Shown: positions 30,461-41,018 of the stretch, in pieces
How positions within the stretch are numbered: position 1 is the stretch's first letter
How the letters are laid out: each line of letters opens with the position of its first letter
Origin: Haplosporangium gracile
Taxonomy: Eukaryota; Mortierellomycota; Mortierellomycetes; Mortierellales; Mortierellaceae
Assembly (NCBI GenBank): GCA_015499985.1
Contig: JAAAUF010000252.1
Span: forward strand, 1 to 44,997
Direction of reading: 5' to 3'
Length of the DNA stretch: 44,997 nucleotides
The notes under the pieces: generated by a model
Told to the model about the DNA's origin: nothing
Database searches by the model: none
Seen by the model: only the letters and a program-made list of their open reading frames with translations
Made by a program: the position numbers and the translations under genes

Positions 30461-32704
30461 TCAATCGTCTTCGTCACTACTGGTGATATCTCCTTCGTCA
30501 TCATGGTCAACTCTACCACCTGCCACCGTCTCTGTGAACGCATTCAACGATATAGGACCCTTCGGCTTCACTGCGGAAGTGGATGGGTCCACCTCCTGCA
30601 GAAAAAATAAATTCCAAAAAAAAAAAACGTACATGCTGGTTAGTGAGTGCATAAAAAAAAACATACGCACTGGGCGGTGTTCAAGTTCATCATAGGATCT
30701 GATGTATGACTTACCATCATCTGGCCCTCCAAAAAGTCAACCAAATCATCGTCTTCACTCTGCGCTTCCGTATCTCCTCCAGGAGAAGACGGCTGACGCT
30801 GCCGTAATGCTGCCGCCGCTGCCTGTTTCTGCTGTTCCTGTGATTGCTGCTGCTTGAATAACCGTTCTTGGGGCGACATAAGCGTGGGCAAGATCAGTCC
30901 CGACTTGGGCGTGCCCCCTACTGACGACGACCCACCACCCGGTTTGGATATCCTTGATACACCAGGCAACTTTGGTGTATTATTGGCAGAACTTGCCATT
31001 TGACCACTGCCACCTCCTCCTCCACCGCCTCCTCCTCCTCCACCACCGAATCCTGGTTCGCCTACCGGCGTTGACAAACCCAATCCGATCGCTCCTGGAT
31101 GATGCGCGCTCCCACCCCCTGGCGCAGGCAATTGTCTTTTGGCTCGCTTACGCGAGTCGTTACCAGAATCTGAATCCGACCCTGAATCTGATCCTGATCC
31201 TGAGTCCGATCCTGATCCAGAACTCGAACTGCCCGAAGAACTTCCCGAACTCGACCCTGACCCAGATCCAGACGATGACGACCCCGAGTCCGAATCGCTC
31301 CCAGAAGACGACGCCTTGTGTGGTCGAGACGTTCTCCCACCAGCGTTGGTTGGCGGTGTTGTCCTGTGAGGACCTCCATCTCCTCCTCCTCCTGACTTGG
31401 CGAACGCTGCTGCCCGTTCTGCTGGTGTCTTGGGCATGTCCACAACGGGCTTCTTTGCCGGCTTATTACTGTTGACTCCTCTTTCACCAGGCACTGCTGA
31501 AGAATACGATGCCAGTGCAAGGGTGACCGGTGCGAGAGGCATGGCTGCAGGGAGAACCACGGGTGTTAACACTTCCTCCATCTCCTCATCTTCATCATCC
31601 TCATCATCGCCATCATCACCCTGTATATCTCCAACATTATTGATCGCATTTTCCATTTCCATCAACAGGTCGTCGTCATTAATCCCATCGTCTTCCTGAT
31701 CCTGACTGGCTCCTGCTACATCTCTTCCATCGTTGACATGTCCGTTCCTCTGATCTCCGGCACTGGATGATGTGGAAGCCGATGACGCCGATGCTGCTGC
31801 TGCCGCAGATGCTGCAACACTTGATCCGGGTGCGGAAGCCATGGTTCTTCCCTCTATCCTGCCATTTCCCTGTCGACTTGGCAGGACGGGCGTGCTGGCC
31901 ACAGAGCTCGACGCTGGGGAGGACGCTGTTGCATGTGGATCATGTTTGCTGTTGGGCAAATGTAGCACCTGTGCTTTGGACTCTTTGTTCCTCCTGTTTT
32001 GAATAAACGTGAATGCCGAGTGTTGTCGTTCTAGTGTGAAAGTCTAGTTAAAAGCAAGTTCCAGTATGGTCAGCATACTCCAACTTTGAATATTCTCCCA
32101 CGAAGATGATAGCTGATGAATGCTAAGCAGCACCCTCCAAATTTACATAAATAAGATGCATATTGCCATGTTCAAATGCAGACATTAACCACAACATTAC
32201 CTGTGTCTCTTCATCAAAAATCAACAGGCAATCAACTAGCCGCCCTTGCCTTTCTGTCGAAGACCACGAATACGTCTCTCCTCCTGCAGCGTTTCCACCT
32301 CCATTGAGCACGCTGTGGTTAGGACCTTGATCCATGTTCGACGAAGACCCCCCGTTTCCGGAAAACTCTAGTTCAAACGTCTCGCCATTCCCAACCAGTC
32401 CTCCTGGCCTTGACTTGTCCACAGACTCTGGTTGAAAGTTGTCTACAAGCATGACAATGTCAATTGTGTTCGGTATGTTCTTTTTGTCAAACAGTTGGTC
32501 ACCAAAAAGACAATCGATTTGATAATGTTTCTCAAGATTTTCCTTGCACACCACATGTGTGCACTAATTCTTACATTTGAATTGATAGAATTCAGACGAT
32601 GTTCCTGAAGACCCCGACGCTGTAGAGGAGGGTCCTGTAGAAATATTTGCCAAAGAGGCACCTCGCTGGACACGATACTCACCCTTGGGGTCCCAACCAA
32701 CCAT
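30461..32704 (-). CDS. EAF-family (ELL-associated factor) Pol II elongation protein
   Basis: EAF proteins partner ELL to stimulate RNA polymerase II elongation (S. pombe Eaf1–Ell1). Four minus-strand exons: 32704–32575, 32442–32201, 32043–30715 and 30595–30461, giving 611 residues. The N-terminal EAF domain (about 1–150) begins with GEYRVQRGASL. Across the first splice it reads QFKYNFQPESVDKSRPGGL, the conserved EAF core, followed by ETFELEF, GRLVDCLLIFDEETQ and TFTLERQHSAFTFI. The rest is low-complexity: Ala/Ser-rich, then acidic (EDEEMEEV-like), a long Ser/Gly/Asp repeat, poly-Gly and Gln-rich parts, with an acidic end SSDEDD. An acidic Ser-rich C-terminus is the usual EAF transactivation region. 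No ELL gene is in this window. Confidence 0.82.
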
Positions 32705-34142
32705 AGCAGAATTTCTCTTTTGATGTTGTGGATTTGGTAGTGCACGATGCTGAGGAAATTGGAACCGGAAGAATGAGGGAGGCGAAAAGGAATGAAATGG
32801 TGCTGTGTAAAATCCGATGGAAGTGAGGTGTAACGCCGTTCGAGGTGTGAGTGTTATTTTGACGTTCTGTTGCACAGCGATGAAAAGTAATGCGACAAAG
32901 CGTAAAAGAAAAGAAGGATGGACTTGCCCTCATGGGTTGATGCAGCAGCCTCAAATAACTCCTCGTCGCATTAAGGGTATGTCACGTGCAATAAATCTCC
33001 AGTTGGCAATTCACTGACCATCGATCTTTGGAATGATAACAACGCGCCAAGGGACAAACGAGGGCATGGTCCAACAGCGAGCAACAGATAACCATGAACA
33101 ATGGTGTACAAAAAACAGTCGGAGGCATAACGCCTCACTGATTTTTTTATTTCAAAATATGCAATGTCAAGGAACAACATTGCTGTAGTAACCTATCTTG
33201 AGCACTCGAGGCGCTACGTAGACTGCAAACAGTCAACTGAGCGCGCACAAGGCATCAAAGGAAAGACGCAATATAGAAGCAATGCGAAGGTAGAGAGAGA
33301 GGAAGGGGTCCAGCTCACATCAAGAGAAGCGAGACGAGGGCCGGGTGGTCGTAAGATTTGTTTGCTTTGATCATCGTGTGATATTGTCGTTGTTGAAGAA
33401 GGATGTTTCTTGTGGGATATAACAAGGACCACGCAGACGTGGTATCGAAGTAGTGTTCCTGTCGAGTTGAAGGGGACGGACGGGGGCAGGCTGGTTGTGG
33501 TTATGAGGGATATGTGTGTGCCATCCTCCTGCTCCTTTGTACAAGTCCTTTTTTTTCAGGGCTAATTTGCTGTGATTTTTTTTTCGAAAAGAGGTGGCTT
33601 TTTCATGCATAAGGAGGAGGGATTGTAACAAAAAAAAATGAAAGCAAAGAATGATAAGAGAAAAAAAAAGAAAAATAGACAATAGAAGCTGTACAGGTGG
33701 ACGATACAAATACAGGAAAGAAAGAAAAGAAACAAGGGTAACAACAATGTGGGTAGCGTCTAATAGTACATGAGATAAAAAACAAGCTAACGAAAACAAC
33801 GCTTTCCAGCCCACGAAAACGAGGCATTGAAAAGTAAACAAAACGAAGAAAACGAAAGCAAGGAATTGGTGGTACACTGGGCTAAAGTAGAAAACAAAAA
33901 AATATAGAAGAAACGTAGTTGGATTGCAAATGAACTCGTCCAGAGGTAAAAGCCGCTATCCCAAACTGGGTAAAACAAATAACATGCCTGGATAACAAAA
34001 AAAATTGAGCGCGACTTAGGACAACACAGTGGGTATGAGAAAAAATGAAACAGAAGTAAATAACGAAACAAAAGGAAACAAAAAGAAACAAAAAAGTAAA
34101 GACAGGTGTAGACAATAAAAAGAGAAGTAAGACGAAGAGCAG
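32705..34142. promoter_or_regulatory. Upstream region of the EAF gene
   Basis: This 1.44-kb interval holds no supportable gene. An E-box CACGTG lies at 32983–32988, about 280 bp upstream of the EAF start. Purine-rich plus-strand blocks (33590–33790, 34030–34130) are pyrimidine-rich in the sense of the flanking minus-strand genes. The right end must also hold the 3' UTR of the Edc1-like gene. Confidence 0.4.
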
Positions 34143-35579
34143 CTACTGGCTCTGGATCTTCAGGAGCATGCGCAAGTTCTGGCTAATCTCCATTAACTGG
34201 TCAGAGCCGTGGGGGACCGGTCCGTGGGGAACAAAGCTAGAGGTGGCCATACGATCGGGGACATTATAGCTCATGCCCATGGAGGTTGACTGGTAACCAC
34301 TCCAGTTAGGGGTTGACTGCTGGGAAGACTGAAGGCGCATGTTGTTGAGCTGGGGTGAAGCAGCCTCGCCAAAGAAGGGAGCAGAGGGAAGGTTCTCGAC
34401 CGAGGGCTCGACAGGGCTGTTGCCGAAGGAGCGAGCAAAGGAAGGGATGGGTAAGCTGGTGGGGGCGGGAGAGTTGTGGAAGGTGGGGCCAGCATAGAGC
34501 CCGTTCTTCTCGGCAGGAACCATTTCAACTAACATAACCTTGTCAGCAGAATCGGGACGGTGCTTCATCTCCATAGCAGAGTAAGCCTGGAAAGACAAAT
34601 TGGCACGAGATACACCGCCGGTTCTCTGACTAGACAAAGGCAGTTGTCATTCATGATACGTTCCAAAGATTGAAAGGGACAAAGTTAGTGCGCAACCCGA
34701 TTTTCTTTTTAAGAGATCGAAAGTAAAAGAATGACAAGAAAATGAAAAAGGAGGCTGCTGAACAAGGAGAGAGAGAAGGGAAAGAGGAGGCTCCTTCCAT
34801 CTTTGATCTATCCTCGCTGTCGTATTTTCAATACTATCTCCTTGCCTCTTTGTTGACAACAATTATAAAGACACGAACACTTACGCATAGTGCGTCTGGG
34901 GAGTGGGAGCAGAAGAGGGACGCTGGGGAGGGCTGCTAATGAGATGGCGAGAAGTCTTGGAATCCAAGAAGTGGTTGGAGCGAGACAAGGTTGACTCAGA
35001 GTCGTCAGAGTCAGAGGACGAAGGGGGGCTGGAAGGGTTCAAGGGTGGGCTCTGGTTCAAGGCCAGATCGAGGTCGACACAGGCAAAAGACTCTGTCATC
35101 GAATCGATCTCCCTACGCCTCTGGACTCGGCGAGCCTTGGAAGGCTGGGGCTGGGATTGAGGACGGGGCTTCGAGTTGTTAGGGTGAGGGAACTGGTTTC
35201 GGTGCTGGCGCTGCTGCTGCTGGTGGACATGGCGCATCAAAGCACCAGAGTCGGCAGTCTCAGTAACGAGGATCTTTGCGGTGGAGGTGTCGATCCCTAG
35301 TTTGCTGTTGTTGGCGGCGTAACCACGCTGCTGTGGGGGTATCGACTGGTGGCGAGAATTGAGTTGTTCTGGAACCTTTTGAGTATGGCGGGGGTTGCCG
35401 TTACCATTGTAGCTGTTGTTCTGACGAGACTGAGTGTGGTTTTGGTTTTGATTTTGGTTTTGGTTCTGATTCTGGAGAGCGGAGATCAGACCGCTTTTCC
35501 TGTTATTGTTGAATCTTTGGGGACGGGAGTTTGAGGCCGAAGGCAGGGAAGACGAGGATAATGCTGTTGAAGTATGCAT
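34143..35579 (-). CDS. Edc1/PNRC-type mRNA decapping activator
   Basis: Edc1/Edc2 in yeast and PNRC proteins in animals are mostly disordered and use one short motif to bind the Dcp1 EVH1 domain and activate Dcp2. Two minus-strand exons: 35579–34885 and 34629–34143, giving 393 residues. Most of the protein is low-complexity, including an Asn-Gln repeat at about 37–47, Gln/His-rich and Ser/Pro-rich parts. The diagnostic piece is YAGPTF (277–282) followed by LPIPSF (291–296). The spacing matches Edc1, where YAG activates Dcp2 and the Pro-rich part binds Dcp1. Conserved-looking sequence just upstream (SADKVMLVEM) lies beside it. The C-terminus DQLMEISQNLRMLLKIQ could form a helix. A CAG acceptor-like site seven bases before the ATG suggests a 5'-UTR intron. 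The assignment depends mainly on one linear motif. Confidence 0.65.
35433..35473 (-). repeat. CCAAAA-type repeat encoding Asn-Gln run
   Basis: In the Edc1-like coding sequence a six-base repeat (GGTTTT on the plus strand) encodes alternating Gln and Asn (QNQNQNQNQN). Changes of six bases would keep the frame, so strain variation in length is likely. Confidence 0.75.
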
Positions 35580-37010
35580 TGCGGGGCTGTCAAAAAAAAC
35601 AGTGAATATAAATGTATGTTAAAGACTAGGTTGGAGTAAAGCGAGCGCTTTTTTGTTTGCCGTGTAGGAAGTGTTGAAAAGTTTGAAAGAAGAGTGCGAA
35701 GGCAAGAACAGTAGCTTAGAAAAGGAGGAGTGAGGAAGTGAATGAGGAAGTGCGTGAGGAAACGAGCGAGCGCGGGGTCAGTGTGGATTGGAATGGGAGA
35801 GAGAAAGAGATTGTTGAGAGGAAAGAGGAAGAGAGGATAAAGCAATTTATGAAAACCAGAGCAATCAAAGGAAAGGCTTTTTATGTTCTGTTCTCTCTTT
35901 TTTGGTTGGTTCGTACTTAAAAGGTTCACAAACAAATAATAATTAGATCGAGCGGGACGGGAAACGGGAAAGGATGATGATATGGGTGACGACAAAGAAG
36001 CGGTTGAGAAAGGGACAAAAGTGTCTGTGTACGACACCTGAGTCAAAATGCATAAGCAGATATAGGACATGGATGCACCAAACATACCTTTTTGTTGTTT
36101 TTATGTTTTTTGTGTGGTGATAGTAGTAGACGAAGGAAGGGGAGGTCCAAGGGGGATGAAGGGGTGTGGACAGATGACGATGGTTTGGGGAGAGAAAGTA
36201 TGTGTGAGAGAGCGGGAAAGCAAAAAAGAAAAAAAGGGAGGGATGAAAAGGATCGAAGGGAACGAGGGTGTTTGTACTGTAGTGGTAAAAATAGCGAGCA
36301 AAGAACTCTGGAAAGTAGACGAAAAAGGGAGAGTAAATATGGATTTGGAGGTCGATTAGTTAATGAGGACGGAAGAGGATAAAGAAATGGCGGGTAACGG
36401 AGTGAGCGAGGAGGATGAGAGTATGAGCGAGGGAAAGGAAGAGGAGGTAGGTGAAGACGGGTGAAGAGGTGACGAGCGAAAGACAGGATGAAAGTGGGGA
36501 TGGGAAGTGAGGGTGAGAGTGAGAGTGAGAGTGAGGAAGTAGCAAGTAAATATTTTTGATGATGAGAGTAAAAGAAAGAAAAGAGAAGACGTTTTATGAA
36601 ACTCAAAAAGGCATTTAAAAAAAAAAAAAAAAGTAGGAAATACACAGACGGCCAGCATGATAAAAACCACAGACAAATGGCCCCTTCTCTTTAGCCGCAA
36701 AATCATAAACCTCCGGCTTCTCAGACAAATGGCCCGAATGACTCGAGGAAAAGAGGAGAAGTGACTGGAAGAAGAACACTTGGAAGAATTCTCCACTCAA
36801 CAATCCAACCAACAACTGCCTGCAAGTCTCTTTCTTTAGTCCTACCAACCAACCACCACCCAACAATCACCACCACAAAGTGCAATTTGATTCGTCCTGT
36901 CTCAGTCGCCGTTTCACCATTTATTTCGAATGAGGTGATGTCGTCATCGTCTTCTCCAACGGTCGATATCAAGCATGACGATCACATATAGTTATTATGC
37001 CATTCGATAT
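35580..37010. promoter_or_regulatory. Upstream region of the Edc1-like gene
   Basis: This 1.43-kb interval has no supportable gene. The plus strand is purine-rich over 35690–35880 and 36120–36540, that is, pyrimidine-rich in the sense of the downstream minus-strand gene, as in other leaders here. It includes a GTGAGA repeat at about 36513–36535 and an A-run at 36617–36632. The right end includes the 3' flank of the phosphatase gene. Confidence 0.4.
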
Positions 37011-38070
37011 TTAAGGTGCCTCGCAGGAAGCCCTCTGGCGCTCATTGACAACGTCGATCGTCAACGTATCCCCCTTCAGCCCCTGGACAACCGCAGTGAC
37101 CTCATCGAAAGTATCGAACCCAAGGAATGGGATCTTGTGCATCTTGCAGTACTTTTCCAAATCCCTATCGTCGCCATTCACAAAAAAAAAAGACGCTTAT
37201 CTTAGTGTCGAAGTGCCAAGGTCTGCTGCTAAGGTGGCAGGGCTAAAAAGTCACTTGAGAAATAACAATCAAAAGAAATAGTTACCTTCCTTTCCTGGCA
37301 AAGAGGACATCCGCCTCGCGAGCAGCACTCAAATCAGAGATGCCATCACCGCAAAACACAACAACGTGCTCTTCCTGCTTCTGCAGCGCCGTCTCTCCAG
37401 CCTCCTCTCCCTTTCTCTGCTCCTCAATAACAGCCTTCTTGAACGCTGCCTTTGAGTCGCGAATACAAACGGCCTTGTCGTGGCTGTGGGGGCTATCATC
37501 ATAGTATGTAACCTTCCATTGGCGACCCACAACTTCGCCATGGTTGGACAAGATCACCAACTTTTCGGCCTCGTCCTTGCCCAAGTACCATCCCATGAAC
37601 TCTTTAATGATAATGTCGAGACCACAAGAGACAATCGAAAAGGGGATTCCTTGAGTTTTAACATACTGGTAAAAGTGAACAAATCCTGGATCAAGCTTCT
37701 CGTCCCGCAAAAGGTCCAACCCCTCCTCGTATGTCAAGTTCACACTGCCCCACCAGAGTTCCATGCCTTCCCTAAAAGTCAATTGACGTGCCAGGCATAA
37801 CAAGTAAAAGAAATCAATGGGGTGCTAGGGCTATCCTTGTCTTTGAATCCTTGCGAAAGGATACTGACATCACATGCAACTCACGAGCAATATGTTACAG
37901 CATCTATGCGACAGTCTGAACTCTTACAAAAAGGACATTTCGTGGCGAAGAATCTTTCCGTCCGTCTTTCTCCTGTTCTCGTAGCCCATTCCAGAATCGA
38001 TCAGAATACAGCCGGTGTCGGCCATACTGATGGTTCCGTCAAAGTCCGAAAACACTTCAATGCGAGGCAT
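37011..38070 (-). CDS. HAD-superfamily phosphatase, yeast YNL010W (Pyp1) type
   Basis: Haloacid-dehalogenase-type hydrolase. The yeast relative YNL010W was reported as a sugar-alcohol phosphatase; the substrate here is inferred only from that likeness. Three minus-strand exons: 38070–37928, 37771–37286 and 37164–37011, giving 260 residues. Motif I is SDFDGT with nucleophile Asp9 and acid Asp11. Motif II is Ser96 in IVSCG. Motif III is probably Lys147 in SHDKA. Motif IV is GDGISDLSAA with Asp190 and Asp194. Further matches to the yeast protein are LDPGF, QWKVTYYDDSP, CGDGISDLSAAREADVLFA and DLEKYCK. All catalytic residues are in place, so it should be active. It acts presumably in the cytosol; no targeting signal is seen. 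Confidence 0.87.
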
Positions 38071-38360
38071 GGTTTTGTTGATTGCGATTGCGGTAGCAGT
38101 GGATTGTTGGTTGATGTTGAAGTCAGGAAGACGGATCAGATTGGCATCAACCCCGCTTTTTATGTGCACCCGAAAAAAAGATACGCCGCTAATTTTCCAA
38201 AGATAGAATAGTTATCCACTTTTTTGCTGTAAAGCACACACACCTGCGCCAAAAGCGACCATGATGTGTAAATATCGACAAACAAAGTAAAGAAAAAAAA
38301 GTACCACATGTCGCTTTATCTGGAATCAATGGCTCTCCTCTATGCAGTGCTATTCTAATT
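38071..38360. promoter_or_regulatory. Short promoter of the phosphatase gene and 3' flank of the scramblase gene
   Basis: Only 290 bp separate the phosphatase start from the stop of the scramblase gene behind it (both minus strand). No distinctive element apart from A-runs (38170–38180, 38291–38300) is seen. Confidence 0.35.
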
Positions 38361-40240
38361 CTAGAGTAAATCACCCCAGTCGAAGCCGCCACCTTCGCCG
38401 CCACCTCCACCGCCACTGTTGTTCCCACCACCACCGAACCAAGAGTTTTCAGAGTCTCCAGAGTCACCGCTATCTTCAGCCCAGACCTCCTCGCCCCAGT
38501 CGTTCGTTGCTCCTCCAGCAGGAAGGTCGTCTCCCCAACCATTACTTTCTGAAGCAGGGGGCGACGGCATACCACCAGCAGCGCTTCCTGCAACGTCGCC
38601 AGCACCTACTCCTCCGCCTGCTGCACCCCCCAATACTTGACCAGCTCCTGCTCCTGCTCCTGCTCCGATGACGGTGCCGACGGGACTGTCTGAACTATTA
38701 CTTGGGACCGGTGCTGGGCCTCCTCCGCCACCCATCATTATTGGGAATGGCATGATTCCACTGTAACATATGCGATGTTGGTGTTTGTGTTAGTAATATA
38801 GATTAAAGATTTCTGCAACAAATTACAACAGATATTAAAATGTCAAGGGAGCTTACGTACCCATTGCCAGAGTGGCGAGAAAAGTAGTCGAAATCGATAC
38901 TGACAGCGCACGCCAACATGATTGCTCTTTGATCTAGAGTCAATCCACCTCGGCTCTCCAATTGAGCCAGGGCACTCTCGTCCTTGGCTGCTTGAATGTC
39001 CTTGACTCCTTGCGAATTCTTTCCGCCATCATCTGCAGCGGTTAACGTTCCTAAAGAGGATGTTGTAGCTGCCACAGTCGTAGCGCCCAGACCTTGCTCC
39101 TGCTGAAGATCCTGAATAACCGCCGCATCAAACCGAAGAGCGTACTGGCCGCTGTCCGTAAACAGCTCTCGTGCAAATCCGACAAAATTCCTGTTCACAC
39201 TCGCCATCGGCCGTCCTTGCTCGTCCTGCATATCAAAGTCCAAGGCAAGGAATCCACCATCGATGTGGGCAAACTGAACTCGATCCAACCCTTGACCGTC
39301 CACAGCACGCTCCTTTGAGATAGCAGTTGTTGACGCGTCCATTTCGATGGTCCATGGATCGGGTTGCTCAATCGTAAAAAGATTATATTTTCGCCGAACT
39401 AGATGCCACTCCTGTTGAACCTCGCCGATCAAACGGTCGTCCGGTGTCGAGATCATGATCCTGGAGTTGATAAATGCGAAAGGGCGATGGATCTTGAGGA
39501 CTTCATTTCCTTCGAGGTCCAGGACCGAAGCCTTGAAAGGACGGTGAGTCCTGAGAAGCTGTCGGCTCATCGCTTTTACCATTGTTGTATCCTCCTCTGT
39601 AATATATCCGATCGGTACTCCTGATGGATCCACAATCGCATACTTGTTGGCCTGCTCAAATCCCACCAATACTAACAGCATCAAGGATAAAAATCAATCA
39701 GTCTTCTCGAGTAAAGTCATTGCATGAATATCCGTGCTGCATTTAATCAAAATCTTTACCATTCATCATTTCAATTTGGCGGGTCATGATCAAGGCTGGT
39801 TGTGTCAGCAGTTTGGCTGCTGTATCGTACGGCTGCAAGATACCAAAGGGATCATCGGGCACAACAGCAGGCGTGGCTGCAATGTCCAATCCTTGTACAA
39901 CGCCATTGTTTGCGCCTTCACCCTGAGCGGATGTTTGTGAGGTGTTTAAGAGGTGTGAATCCAAAGTCGATGCAGCGCCAGGAAGGGGCGCAGCCGCTTC
40001 GGAAGCAATTGATGAACTGTTGTGCGACATAGCACCGACTCTTGAGGGTGCTGCTGTCCTGGCTGTGATGCGTCCTCCGCGGGCCGAGCCAAGGGAGCGA
40101 GCGGGCCGACGGAGGGACGAGTAGCGGAGAGTCTGTTGGGTATGTCTAGTGGTTGTGCATGCGGTCGTTGTCCTTGACCGTGCTTGAGCAAGCAGGAGTG
40201 ACGCGACTGTGGATGTGATGTTGTTGATCCGTGTCGGCAT
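38361..40240 (-). CDS. Phospholipid scramblase family protein, mitochondrial type (Aim25-like)
   Basis: Scramblase-family proteins move phospholipids between leaflets; the fungal member Aim25 and human PLSCR3 are mitochondrial. Three minus-strand exons: 40240–39760, 39671–38861 and 38760–38361, giving 563 residues. The N-terminus MPTRINNITSTVASLLLAQA, followed by many Arg/Thr and few acidic residues, fits a mitochondrial presequence. The family domain (about 130–430) includes DPFGILQP, FEQANKYAIVDPSG, IGYITEE, RPFAFINSRIMI, EVQQEWHL and RKYNLFT, and closes with the region DQRAIMLACAVSIDFDYFSRHS. The tail after about 430 is Gly/Ala-rich with four acidic tryptophan spots (GWGDD, DWGEE, VWAED, DWGDLL). 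Exon phases agree. The family is secure; activity and location are inferred. Confidence 0.9.
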
Positions 40241-41018
40241 TGCAAATTGCAGATCCTGCTCCTGATTTGTAGATGGACAACAAAAGACGACAGGAGGACT
40301 TAACTTTTATCCGTTTATTATCTTTATGGGACTGTTTCAGTGCTGACGCATGCACCACGAATGCACTTCCCTCGAAAAAGGGAATTTTTCCGTTGCCTAT
40401 CCGTGATTACCAGCTGGATGAGTTTCTCTCTTCCAAACAGCATAGTGTTATTGTTTCATTTATTCATGTTCGATCGCATATCTCCTCCAGCCATTCCAGT
40501 AAGGAGCAAGGCAAGATCTGAATAAATAGGGCGTGTCGATCTTCTTGAATGTTAGCAAGAAGCATACCCTATCTCACTCTTTAGTAGCTTTGCAGACAAA
40601 CAACAAAGACAACAATGAAGCACTAAAAAGTCGTCTAGGATGAATGAACGAGAGCTCTTCTTTTTCTTCTTTTCCTCCTCCTCCTTCTTCTCTTGTATTA
40701 ACCATATTACAACGAGTACGTGTATATCTGATGCATCCATTTCAATTTGCACATGTTCGCCGAAGTTCGGGGCAACAGCAGTCTAAAGTGGGGCTCTTGG
40801 CTGATCGGTCTCGGAATACGCAGGGACACTTTGATCACATCGGCAACTGATTCGCCGTTGAGTGTCCCTTCTAACCTTCTTCATCCAACCTCTCTTCCCT
40901 CCTCTTCTTTCTCCCTTGCTCCGCTCTTTGTCTTCTCCTTCGTCCTCTTCCTCGTTCTTTTCTCTCCCCCTTCCTCCCTCCCTCCCTCTCTCCCTCTCCA
41001 TCGTACCATATACCCTCA
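40241..41018. promoter_or_regulatory. Shared upstream region of the scramblase and WxxxF-protein genes
   Basis: This 778-bp spacer lies between divergent start codons. The right part (40862–41005) is almost pure C/T on the plus strand and ends 13 bp before the ATG at 41019, the strongest leader tract in the window. No gene is supported. Confidence 0.45.

Noticed and set aside
36043..36796. Minus-strand frames up to 200 codons upstream of the Edc1-like gene
   Set aside because: They consist mainly of Ser, Leu, Phe and Pro from a polypyrimidine leader; repeats such as the GTGAGA run dominate.
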